Shown here piece after piece: positions 36,928-45,682 of a stretch of 64,000 nucleotides of DNA. The notes beneath the pieces are model-generated. The model had not been told where the DNA came from, did no database searches, and saw nothing but the letters and a program-made list of their open reading frames with translations. Source of the stretch: Chloroflexota bacterium (GTDB lineage Bacteria; Chloroflexota; Anaerolineae; Anaerolineales; Anaerolineaceae); contig SLTK01000003.1 in NCBI GenBank assembly GCA_004347695.1, positions 59,898-123,897 on the forward strand, written 5' to 3'. Numbering within the stretch: position 1 is the first letter of the stretch; each line of letters begins with the position of its first letter. A program made the translations under genes and the position numbers.

Positions 36928-38514
36928 ATGGCCGCAACGCAGAAGCGCAACTTTCTCCTCCTCCTTGCCCTTTCAATCCTTGTACTCATTATTTTCTCGC
37001 TGCCAAATTCGCGCGCATCCGCAAATATCCAGATGGTTCAGGTGTTCGAACCTGATGAAGCCGTGCCCATGCCGTATCTGCTGCAAATGATCGCTCCAGC
37101 CGATACCGTAGAGCAGGCGCTAAGGCATTTTGTTTTTTATGAATATTACTATTATGGCTTCCCGCATTTTGCTTATTCGGCGATCTTGTTACTCCCTTTA
37201 AAATGGCTTGGAAAGTTAAATGACACCCCAGCCGTGATGCTCATGCTGCGCCAGGGCAGCAGTGTTTTGCTGATGCTGGCCGGCATCCTGCTGCTGGTTT
37301 ATTTGCAGGATCGGTTCAAGACATATCGTTCCTTTGCGCTGTTCATCCTGTTCATAAGCATACCAGCCGTGGTTCACAACAATTTTTGGTGGCATCCAGA
37401 TGGTATGGTCGTACTGTTGGCCGCGCTGATCTTGTTTTTCCTGCAACGCGATGATCTGCGTTTAGGGAAGAATTTTCTGATTGCCGCAGTGTTGTGTGGG
37501 ATTCTCACAGCCGCGAAAACCATCGGAGCTTATTTTTTTCTGGCAGTTGGTCTGGCGCTGCTGCTCAGTCTGATCACCCGGAGATCAAGTTTAAGGCGCG
37601 CTGCTGGCATGGCACTGGCATTCCTGCTGGTAATGGGCGTCTCGTACATCATGGCAAATCCGTTTTTGCTTTCTCCCTGGGGGCGAACGGCGTATATCAA
37701 TATTTTTCATAAGCAGACTGACTTATTATTTAATGGCTACGGCATCGTATACGAAAAAGGTTTGATCGCTTCATGGCCTGTGGTGCGCCAAAATTATGGG
37801 GGCGCAATATTCTTATTGATCGCTACAGCCACTACGCTGTGGGGAATATGGCGCAGCGATAAAAAACTGCTGTTTGCCTTAATCCTGGCCTGGTTTCTGC
37901 CGGTATCGATCCTCGTGTTTTATATTACACACTTCAAGTTTCAGTATTGGTTGCCTGCGGCCCTGCCCTTGATCTCAACCGTTGCCGTCTTGATGCCAGA
38001 AAAGCTGAAAGATTTTCGGCCCTTCAGGTGGGAAAAGATCCTGCAATTGGGTGCGCTGTTGCTGGTTTTTATTCAGATGGTATTGTTTTACCAGACTGAT
38101 GTGCAGAATATTCTGGCGCGGTATCATCGCGCCGATGACGAACCTTCGATTCAATTTTATGATCAGGCTCTGGCAGCGCTTGAACCTTTGCAAGGGCAAA
38201 CCATCAAAGTGTATTATGACGCCCGCATGTATGTACCGGAAACGGCCGGCTGGTCAACAGTTTCAACCTATGACCTTTTAGAGTATGGCTATATCTCTGA
38301 GAACAATTTTGATGTGCTGTTGTTGATGGAGCAGCGGATTCGTGATTATCTGAATCCCAATGCGGTTGGGATTGACGTGGACACCTTTAAACGCAACCAG
38401 CAGTTTTATCGGGATGCCGATTTAGAATCGGTGAATGGTTACCATCTGGTGTATCGAGATACTTTTGGATTAGTTTTCGTTCGCGATGATTATGCCGGCT
38501 TATTTACGAAGTAA
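36928..38514 (+). CDS. GT39-like (GT-C fold) membrane glycosyltransferase
   Basis: About 10 TM helices, acidic motif in first loop (QVFEPDEAVPMPYL), GFPHFAYS.. pattern. Confidence 0.7.
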   Translation: MAATQKRNFLLLLALSILVLIIFSLPNSRASANIQMVQVFEPDEAVPMPYLLQMIAPADTVEQALRHFVFYEYYYYGFPHFAYSAILLLPLKWLGKLNDTPAVMLMLRQGSSVLLMLAGILLLVYLQDRFKTYRSFALFILFISIPAVVHNNFWWHPDGMVVLLAALILFFLQRDDLRLGKNFLIAAVLCGILTAAKTIGAYFFLAVGLALLLSLITRRSSLRRAAGMALAFLLVMGVSYIMANPFLLSPWGRTAYINIFHKQTDLLFNGYGIVYEKGLIASWPVVRQNYGGAIFLLIATATTLWGIWRSDKKLLFALILAWFLPVSILVFYITHFKFQYWLPAALPLISTVAVLMPEKLKDFRPFRWEKILQLGALLLVFIQMVLFYQTDVQNILARYHRADDEPSIQFYDQALAALEPLQGQTIKVYYDARMYVPETAGWSTVSTYDLLEYGYISENNFDVLLLMEQRIRDYLNPNAVGIDVDTFKRNQQFYRDADLESVNGYHLVYRDTFGLVFVRDDYAGLFTK

Positions 38515-38617
38515 GCTCCATTATTTTTTCTGCGAAACATGCTGCCTGGTTTTCAATTCGTAATTTGACCTGTTTCTTGTTAGAATCGCGTCATAACCAA
38601 TCAATATCGGAGGGTAT

Positions 38618-39484
38618 ATGAGTACACCTCGTTCAGTTTTAGCTTCCATCGACCCGCAAATGGTCATCGAAGGCGCGGACGTCAAGTTGCGCCGTTCCAT
38701 CTCGCCGCGAGTATCCAACCTGTATGATCCGTTCCTGCTGTTCGACCATTTTGCCTTCAACGACCCGGTCGAAGGCCCAATTCAGGGTTTTCCGACCCAT
38801 CCGCACCGCGGCATCGAGACCGTCACCTACATGCTGGAGGGCAACGTCCGCCACCGCGACAGCCTGGGCAACACCGGCATCATCGGTCCCGGCGATGTGC
38901 AGTGGATGACCTCGGGTCGCGGCATTTTGCATGAGGAAATGCCCCGCCGCGGCGCTGACGGCGTCATCTACGGCTTTCAATTGTGGGTTAATCTGCCTGC
39001 TGCGCTCAAAATGGGTCACCCGCGCTATCAGGAAGTCAGCGCTGCCCAGATCCCGGCAGTCGAGCAGGACGGCGTGAAGGTGCGGGTAGTGGCCGGCGAA
39101 GTGCGCGGCGTCCGCGGTCCGGTTACCGAAATTGCGGCTGACCCGGTTTACATGGATGTCCAGTTGCAAGCGGGGGCAACCTTTGCGCAACCCGTTCCTG
39201 CCGGACACACCGGGTTGGTCTATCTTTTCGAGGGCAGCGGAACCCTGGGCGGCGACGCAGTCTCAGCGCTGCGCATGCTGGTGCTGACCGACGGCGACGA
39301 ATTGACCGCACAGGCCGGGCCGGACGGAATGCGCTTTATGTTGATGGCGGGTGCGCCTTTCCACGAACCGATCATGCCATACGGCCCGTTCGTCATGAAT
39401 ACTCGCGAAGAAATCCAACAGGCACTGGTGGATCTGCGCAATGGAACTTTCGTGGACGCCGGTTCTGCGCTGGTAAACGAGTAA
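38618..39484 (+). CDS. Pirin-family protein
   Basis: LLFDHFAFNDPVEGPIQGFPTHPHRGIETVTYMLEGNVRHRDSLGNTGIIGPGDVQWMTSGRGILHEEMP. Confidence 0.97.
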   Translation: MSTPRSVLASIDPQMVIEGADVKLRRSISPRVSNLYDPFLLFDHFAFNDPVEGPIQGFPTHPHRGIETVTYMLEGNVRHRDSLGNTGIIGPGDVQWMTSGRGILHEEMPRRGADGVIYGFQLWVNLPAALKMGHPRYQEVSAAQIPAVEQDGVKVRVVAGEVRGVRGPVTEIAADPVYMDVQLQAGATFAQPVPAGHTGLVYLFEGSGTLGGDAVSALRMLVLTDGDELTAQAGPDGMRFMLMAGAPFHEPIMPYGPFVMNTREEIQQALVDLRNGTFVDAGSALVNE

Positions 39485-39493
39485 AGCCCGCAT

Positions 39494-39976
39494 TTAGAAG
39501 GAAATGCCAAACAGGCGCAGCCAGGGCCGCGCAGAGGTGGTGAAAGGCCAGGGGACGGCTGCCAGCATAAGCGCAAAGGACAGAGCATACCAAATGGCGA
39601 TGCTGCGGTGTTTTCGAACCGCATCAACAGCTTTGCGGGAAAGCGCGCGCCCGACGTGCGCGGCGATCAATGCTCCCACCATCGTCAACAAGTGGTCGAT
39701 GGCAAAAAAGCGTAAATCGGCCGAGCTCATGGCTGCATTGAAGTCAGCGGTCAGCACCCCAAACCAGCCTTTGCTGAAATAGAGGATAACGCCCAGCAAA
39801 AACTGAATATCGAATGCAATCGTGTAAAGCATGCCTGTCCGGTTATCGGCTGGCGTGTATTCCTTCTTACCGAACCAGCCTGCGAAAGCGCGAATGATGG
39901 CAACCAGACCCAGAATGACGATGCCCCAGCGGGTCAGGTTGTGCAGCGTTTGGACGATGAGATTGATGGTAGACAT
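39494..39976 (-). CDS. Four-TM integral membrane protein, unknown function
   Basis: Hydrophobic ORF with conserved-looking His positions (LVQTLHNLTRWGIVILG; RFFAIDHLLTMVGALIAAHVGRA). Confidence 0.8.
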   Translation of the reverse strand: MSTINLIVQTLHNLTRWGIVILGLVAIIRAFAGWFGKKEYTPADNRTGMLYTIAFDIQFLLGVILYFSKGWFGVLTADFNAAMSSADLRFFAIDHLLTMVGALIAAHVGRALSRKAVDAVRKHRSIAIWYALSFALMLAAVPWPFTTSARPWLRLFGISF

Positions 39977-40211
39977 ATTTCCTCCCTGTGGTTGCCAGAC
40001 TAGTGGAAATTATACCCGGGAAGGGTTTGCCGTGCGTCACGTTAGGAAAGGCTTCGCTGTGTCGTACGACTTGTAGGACGAGTCGTTCAAAAGGTCGATT
40101 TCGGGGCGCTTACCCATTTCCAAACCGTTTGTGATTTCAACATCTGGCGGGACGGGGTGGAACCCGCCCCCTGCATAGGGGTTTTCTCTGCGGCTCCGTG
40201 GTGATAATATC

Positions 40212-41375
40212 TTACGGCAAATACTTCAGCCCCGTCCCGGTATTCAACAGCACCACCCGCTCATCATTTTTCAGCCAACCCCTTTCGAGCAGAACCGGCA
40301 AGGCTGCTACCGTCGCGGCGCCTTCCGGCGCGGCAAAAATGCCCTCACTCTGCCCTAATTGAAGCTGCGCCGCCCGAATCTGCTCGTCGCTGACGGCCAC
40401 GGCCGTGCCGTGCGACTGGTACAGCGTCTCCATCATCAACCGGTCGCCGTAACTTTTAGGAACGCGCAGTCCCGAGGCAATCGTCCCGGCATTTTCCCAG
40501 AAGGTGTTGGTCATCTCGCCGGCTTCGAAGGCGCGCACTACCGGCGCGCAGCCGGCAGCCTGCACCGCCACCATGCGCGGCCTGTTTGGGCCGTTAAGCC
40601 AGCCCAATTCTTCCAACTCGGCGAAGGCTTTCCAGATGGCTACCAACCCCATCCCGCCGCCCGCCGGGTAAATAATCACATCAGGCAAGTCCCAGGCAAA
40701 GGCCTCAGCAAGCTCGTAGCCCATCACCTTCTTGCCTTCCAGCCGGTACGGTTCTTTGAAGGTGGACACATCGAACCAACCTCCCTGGCGCACCACCTCG
40801 CTGACCGCGCGAGCCGCATCACTGATCAAGCCTTCCACCAGAACCACCCCGGCGCCAACCGCCCGGCATTCTTGCATGTTGGAATGCGGCGTGTCGGCTG
40901 GCATGTAAACCCGTGCGACCAGTCCAGCCCGGCTGGCATAGGCCGCCATGGCGCCGCCGGCGTTACCGGCAGTCGGAATGATCACCTGTTGGGCGCCCAA
41001 CTCTTTTGCGCGGGAAATGGCAGCCGCCTGTCCGCGCGCCTTGAAGGTGCCGGTGGGATTGAGCGATTCATCCTTGAGCATCAGGCGGCTGAGTCCGATT
41101 GCCGCGCCCAGATGTGGCAGATTAAGCAGAGGGGTGTCGCCTTCGCCCAGTGTGACAACATTTTCGGGCGTCTGAACGGGCAATAGTTCATGCCAGCGGT
41201 TCATCCCGCGCGGACGGGCAGCAATGCTCTCGCGCTGCAATTCGGCGCGGGCTGCCGGCAGGTCGTAGCGCGCCAGCAGTGGCGACTGGCAGTCCGGGCA
41301 AACATTCTGCAATTTTCCGCTATCCCAATGACGATGGCAGCGGGAACATTCCAGGTGGGTTAACAGTGAATAGCG
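40212..41375 (-). CDS. thrC: Threonine synthase
   Basis: Zn-ribbon N-terminus (LECSRCHRHWDSGKLQNVCPDC), PLP lysine region LMLKDESLNPTGTFKARGQAAAISRAKELGA, IYPAGGGMGLVAIWKAF. Confidence 0.95.
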   Translation of the reverse strand, partial: RYSLLTHLECSRCHRHWDSGKLQNVCPDCQSPLLARYDLPAARAELQRESIAARPRGMNRWHELLPVQTPENVVTLGEGDTPLLNLPHLGAAIGLSRLMLKDESLNPTGTFKARGQAAAISRAKELGAQQVIIPTAGNAGGAMAAYASRAGLVARVYMPADTPHSNMQECRAVGAGVVLVEGLISDAARAVSEVVRQGGWFDVSTFKEPYRLEGKKVMGYELAEAFAWDLPDVIIYPAGGGMGLVAIWKAFAELEELGWLNGPNRPRMVAVQAAGCAPVVRAFEAGEMTNTFWENAGTIASGLRVPKSYGDRLMMETLYQSHGTAVAVSDEQIRAAQLQLGQSEGIFAAPEGAATVAALPVLLERGWLKNDERVVLLNTGTGLKYLP

Positions 41376-41428
41376 CATGTGCGCCTCCGATGATCGAAGC
41401 AATGAAGATGACCGGCGCTGCCAGCCGA

Positions 41429-43297
41429 CTAAGGATAGGTGGTGGGGGCACCACCGGGTGTGATGGTCGGCAAATCACCCGGATATCCCGGGTAACCGGG
41501 CAGGGACGTTGCGGTCGGCCCGGATGGCTGTGTTGCGGTGCGGGTAGGCTGTGGGGTTGCCAGCAAAGTCGCAATGGGTCCCGTGGGCGCCGGTCCTGTT
41601 CCGAAGACGACCCACGAGGTGGGCGTTGGCTGAACCCCGCTGTTTACCTTGCTCACGTCGTTCACATAATCCAGCGCGCCCTGGCAGGCAACTTCCAGCC
41701 TGTCGGAGACATTATCCCAGGTGAGCGGCAGGTTTGCCAGGTACGTACGTTTAATGGCCGTGGTCAGGCAGCCAGCCCCGGCGTTGTAATTGACCAGCGT
41801 GAAGCGCCACAGGTCAGCATAGCTGGCAGCCTGACCGGGCAGCAAACTGGTTGTATTGTTGATAATGCGGCTCGTCTGTTCACAATTGGCTGCCATGGTC
41901 TCCGCAAACACGCGCACGCTGAACTCAGCCTGGGTCAAATCGATGCCTGCCGGGCAGTCCACGCAAGAAGCGTTGACCTTGGTGACCAGCGCCCCTTGCA
42001 GCATGGCCTGTTCACTGGTAAGCAAATTGCCGAATCCCAGATCGCAGCGCGACTGATGCAGCACCAGCGGACAGAACTGTTCGAAAAAGTCCGGGTTCCA
42101 CAGCAGCACGGTCTCTGCGCCCTGGTCTGTCAACTGCCCCAGCCCGGCTTCTTTGTAATTGACATACATACCCGGCCAAAATTGACTTTCGCGGCTGAAT
42201 ACATTCTTGAGCAACTGCGCCGGGATGCCGGTTTCGCGTCCAACTGTCAAAATTTGTTCGTCGAACTGGTTTTGCCAGGTAATCACATCATCCCGTGCTG
42301 CCGCCAGACCGCACTGATTGGCTGAAAGTGGGTCGTCCAGCCCACCGTTCGGGCAATTGCTGGCATCCACCTGGTTATTGGTGATTAACATGGCTGCCAG
42401 GTAGTAAAGCGAGACTTCGGTGTACAGATCAGCGGCATTCAGCGGGGTCGTCAGCCAGGGTTCCGGTCCGCCGGTTTCGGGGAAGGATTGCCAGGTATCG
42501 GAGCAGGAAGCCTGTGGGCCGCCGCGCCACTGGTCAGTGATCACATCAATGTAATAAAGCGGTGGGTCACCGGAGGCGCCCTCTGGCGACATGAAATCGC
42601 CGCGCGGCAGCACGCGGATTAAGCCTTCATAGTGCTGGCTTGAATCGCCAAAACTGGACTCGGCCCAGAATTCGATTGCCGCTCCCTCTGAACCGGTCGG
42701 TTTTAGCGGCAGATTACAGGGATTGCCGCTGCAGGTGAACGGCTCGCCCTGATAAACACCCTGGATGCTGATAATGGCCTCATTGGGCAGCGGCTCTTCA
42801 CCGATCAGCACCAGGTTGGGCGTGCCCACGCAGCGGTTGCCGGGCGGTTCGATCGAGCAGCCGGCCAGCGAAACCCACACACTGGGCAGCGGCAACTCGA
42901 CCTCGACCTGCTTTTTAGCGGGCTTGCTTTCGAAGAAATACAGGTACATCCCCGGGCATTCCTGGACGGATTGGCCGGGCGTACTCAGCTTGCAGGGCTG
43001 GGTTCGGCTCCATTCGGTGAACAGCGCATCACCGCACCAGGTTTGAATTTCATCGCTGATGGGCAGGCCGTCATGGTCGATGATAAAACGGCAGGTGATT
43101 TCGTTGCCGCGCCAGCGCACCAGCCACCATTCGTAGGCGGTGTAATCAACAGTCAGGGTGGTCAGGCGTTTTGGCGCTTCGGGGGTCTCCTCTTGCGCGC
43201 GCACAGGCGCAGACTGCAGGGCGGCGGTGATAAGCAGCCCCCCGACAGCGAATATAAATAGACCCCTGGCCAGCCAGCGCTTGAATGCGATCATCAT
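41429..43297 (-). CDS. Large secreted protein with lysozyme/SLT-like domain
   Basis: Signal peptide (GLFIFAVGGLLITAALQSAPVRAQ); SRESQFWPGMYVNYKEAGLGQLTDQG...FTLVNYNAGAGCL resembles the SLT E-S-x-F / G-x-x-Q-L / YNAG triad. Confidence 0.7.
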   Translation of the reverse strand: MMIAFKRWLARGLFIFAVGGLLITAALQSAPVRAQEETPEAPKRLTTLTVDYTAYEWWLVRWRGNEITCRFIIDHDGLPISDEIQTWCGDALFTEWSRTQPCKLSTPGQSVQECPGMYLYFFESKPAKKQVEVELPLPSVWVSLAGCSIEPPGNRCVGTPNLVLIGEEPLPNEAIISIQGVYQGEPFTCSGNPCNLPLKPTGSEGAAIEFWAESSFGDSSQHYEGLIRVLPRGDFMSPEGASGDPPLYYIDVITDQWRGGPQASCSDTWQSFPETGGPEPWLTTPLNAADLYTEVSLYYLAAMLITNNQVDASNCPNGGLDDPLSANQCGLAAARDDVITWQNQFDEQILTVGRETGIPAQLLKNVFSRESQFWPGMYVNYKEAGLGQLTDQGAETVLLWNPDFFEQFCPLVLHQSRCDLGFGNLLTSEQAMLQGALVTKVNASCVDCPAGIDLTQAEFSVRVFAETMAANCEQTSRIINNTTSLLPGQAASYADLWRFTLVNYNAGAGCLTTAIKRTYLANLPLTWDNVSDRLEVACQGALDYVNDVSKVNSGVQPTPTSWVVFGTGPAPTGPIATLLATPQPTRTATQPSGPTATSLPGYPGYPGDLPTITPGGAPTTYP

Positions 43298-43407
43298 CTA
43301 CCGAAAAATGCAGAAACCGTGCCGAATACATCGCCTGATAAAAGGCATTTGTTAAGTTTAGCATAGTTGGGATTGAATCGCTACCGTACTTATTACCACG
43401 GTAGTGA

Positions 43408-44643
43408 TTACGGAGTCAGCGTGACAGTCGGCGTGACGGTGACCGATTGGGTAATGGTACCGGTGACGGTGCGTGACGGGGTAACGGTGGCGCTGACGGT
43501 TGGGGTAAAGGATTGGGTAGCTGTAGGCGTTTGGGTGATGGTCGGCGTGGCGGTGGCTGTGCCGGTGGCAGTCGGGGTGGGTGAGACGGTCAGCTCATAC
43601 TCCAAAGTCACGATCAGTTCACTGTTCGGCTCGGGAATCAGGGCAAAATCAATGGCAGCCTGCACCTGTTTGACAAGCGATGTTTGATCCAGCAGGAAAA
43701 CAGTGGGCTTCAAACCGTCCGGGATTTGCCAGGTAACCAGGGCCGGTTTTTTAACCTGAAAATAGCCCACATGGTTTGCATCGCCCAGGCGCAGCATAAA
43801 AGGTACATAACTCAGGATTTTCGGCAGCGTCAGGCTGGTTTCGATGCTTTCGCTGTACAACGCGAACAGATCCGGCAGGCGTGCCAGCGTTCCGCCATGC
43901 ACCATGCGTTGAATGACCAGTCGCAACACTTCCTGCTGACGTAAATTTCGATTTAACTCGTTCATCTTGTCGCGGTAACGCAGGTAGCACATCACCTGGT
44001 CACCGTTAAGCAGCGCCCGCTCGGGCTGGATGTCCGAACAGATACTTGGCATGCGCTCGACCACGGTCAGTTCCAGCCCGCCGAGGTCGTCGATAAAATA
44101 GACAAAATCGTCCAGGTGGAATAGCGCGTAATCGTCCGGGCGCACGCCGAAGTTGTATTCCAGCGCGTCCGCCAGCATGTTGAAACCGCCGACTGCATAA
44201 GCCACGTTGAGCCGCTGCATGGTGTACCCCGGGATGTTAAGGAAGGTGTCGGGCGGGATCGATAAAAAGCTGACGCGCCCCAGCCGCGGGTGATAAAACG
44301 CCAGCACGATGGCATCGCTGCGGCCCGGGAAAGGGGTCAGGCTGTCGGTGCCGATCAACAGCAGCGTTTTGACGTCAGTGGGGAGGGTAATACCTGTTAA
44401 AGGCGCCTGCGTTGCGCGAATGGGAGTCAGTTGAGCTGTTGGATAGATACTGCGCGCCGTTCTCACGGCAATCGGGGTAGCAGTTGGCACAGGGCGCTGG
44501 GTGGCGGAGGGTGTGACCGTCGCGACCGGGGTGGCGGGAGCCGGGGTGGGGGCAGCACAGGACGCCAGCGCCAGGCTGGCCAAAACCCACAAGATAAAAA
44601 AAGTACTCCAGGCGGTTTTTGCAGTTACTGGAGAAGCATGCAT
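43408..44643 (-). CDS. LytR-CpsA-Psr (LCP) family lipoprotein with T/P-rich C-terminal tail
   Basis: Lipobox LALASCAA; LLIGTDSLTPFPGRSDAIVLAFYHPRLGRVSFLSIPPDTFLNIPGYTMQRLNVAYAVGG, YLRYRDKMNELNRNLRQQEVL. Confidence 0.9.
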   Translation of the reverse strand: MHASPVTAKTAWSTFFILWVLASLALASCAAPTPAPATPVATVTPSATQRPVPTATPIAVRTARSIYPTAQLTPIRATQAPLTGITLPTDVKTLLLIGTDSLTPFPGRSDAIVLAFYHPRLGRVSFLSIPPDTFLNIPGYTMQRLNVAYAVGGFNMLADALEYNFGVRPDDYALFHLDDFVYFIDDLGGLELTVVERMPSICSDIQPERALLNGDQVMCYLRYRDKMNELNRNLRQQEVLRLVIQRMVHGGTLARLPDLFALYSESIETSLTLPKILSYVPFMLRLGDANHVGYFQVKKPALVTWQIPDGLKPTVFLLDQTSLVKQVQAAIDFALIPEPNSELIVTLEYELTVSPTPTATGTATATPTITQTPTATQSFTPTVSATVTPSRTVTGTITQSVTVTPTVTLTP

Positions 44644-44733
44644 TGCGGTTAAGTCCCCAATGGAGATTATAGCAGGTTGGTTAATATCCTGGGATGGGGC
44701 GAAAAGAATTCGTCCCAATAAACGTACGCTGCA

Positions 44734-44883
44734 TGCATTGCACCTCCCAGGTGCATTGCACGTACTCTTGATCTTGGTATCAAGGCAAGAGTGATGGTTG
44801 CATACGACTTGGCGACTTTCAGTCAAAGCACGTGTGTGGTCGAGCGACTGGTGCGTTCAAATTAAATTCAGGTGCAACGCACC
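44734..44883. repeat. About 150-bp direct repeat, copy A, hairpin-rich
   Basis: TGCATTGCACCTCCCAGGTGCATTGCACGT...CTTTCAGTCAAAGCACGTGTGTGGTCGAGCGACTGGTGCGTTCAAATTAAATTCAGGTGCAACGCACC. Confidence 0.95.
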
Positions 44884-45100
44884 CAGCTCAAAATCGTCGG
44901 TAGCGGCAGGGCGAGAAGAATCCATCCAATTGAACCGATACCCTGTAGTCTCGCCCGCCAATGACGCATCCGTTTGGCTAAAGGGAACAAGGGCGTTCAC
45001 TCACAGGGCGCAAAGACCGCGAAGTTTGAATTCAGTTCGACGGGATTTTGAAGGTTTTTGCCCTGAATTGCGTTATAACATATATAGGGTGGTAAAACGC

Positions 45101-45682
45101 ATGCCAAGCCTTGATGAAACAATCCGAAAGTCTTCGCCTGGTGACCCGCTGGTCTATGAAGCGTTAATGGTCGAATATTTCAATTTCATCCTTCGCCTCA
45201 CGAACTCAATTCTCCTTGAGCCATGCGAGGCAGACGATGCTACCCAGGAAACGTTTATCCAGGCGACTACACACTTGGCCGATTATCAGACCGGTACAAA
45301 TATCAAGAACTGGCTGGCAAAAATTGCGATCAATACTTGCCGGGATAAACTGCGCCGGATGAAAACCCGGAATCGCCTATTGGACATCCTGAAAATTATG
45401 TCCTGGCAAAATATGCAAGCCTCTCCAACCCCTGAGGAAACGGTTATCCGCAATGAACGTCTGCGGACCGTCCAGGAAGTAGTTGAAGCACTTGACGAGA
45501 AGCACCGTCTTCCTGTTCTTCTCCGATATGTTCAGGGTATGAGCGTATCAGAAATTGCCGAAGTGCTGGAGGTGAATGAGGGTACGGTTCATTCCCGTCT
45601 GCACTACGCCCATTTGAAATTGCGCGAACGCTTACAAAAACTTACCGGTGAACAGCCCGGATTAATTAAGGAGGGATATTAA
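45101..45682 (+). CDS. ECF-type sigma-70 family RNA polymerase sigma factor
   Basis: Region 2 (EADDATQETFIQATTHLADYQTGTNIKNWLAKIAINTCRDKLRR) and region 4 (LDEKHRLPVLLRYVQGMSVSEIAEVLEVNEGTVHSRLHYAHLKLRERL). Confidence 0.95.
   Translation: MPSLDETIRKSSPGDPLVYEALMVEYFNFILRLTNSILLEPCEADDATQETFIQATTHLADYQTGTNIKNWLAKIAINTCRDKLRRMKTRNRLLDILKIMSWQNMQASPTPEETVIRNERLRTVQEVVEALDEKHRLPVLLRYVQGMSVSEIAEVLEVNEGTVHSRLHYAHLKLRERLQKLTGEQPGLIKEGY

Noticed and set aside
40359-41186. 275-aa plus-strand ORF
   Set aside because: Antisense shadow of threonine synthase.
43367-43687. 106-aa VTVG-repeat plus-strand ORF
   Set aside because: Antisense of the T/P-rich tail of the LCP protein.
44798-45100. N-terminal extension of the first sigma factor ORF
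   Set aside because: The extension is translated from the direct repeat and has no sigma homology; the 45101 start is better placed.
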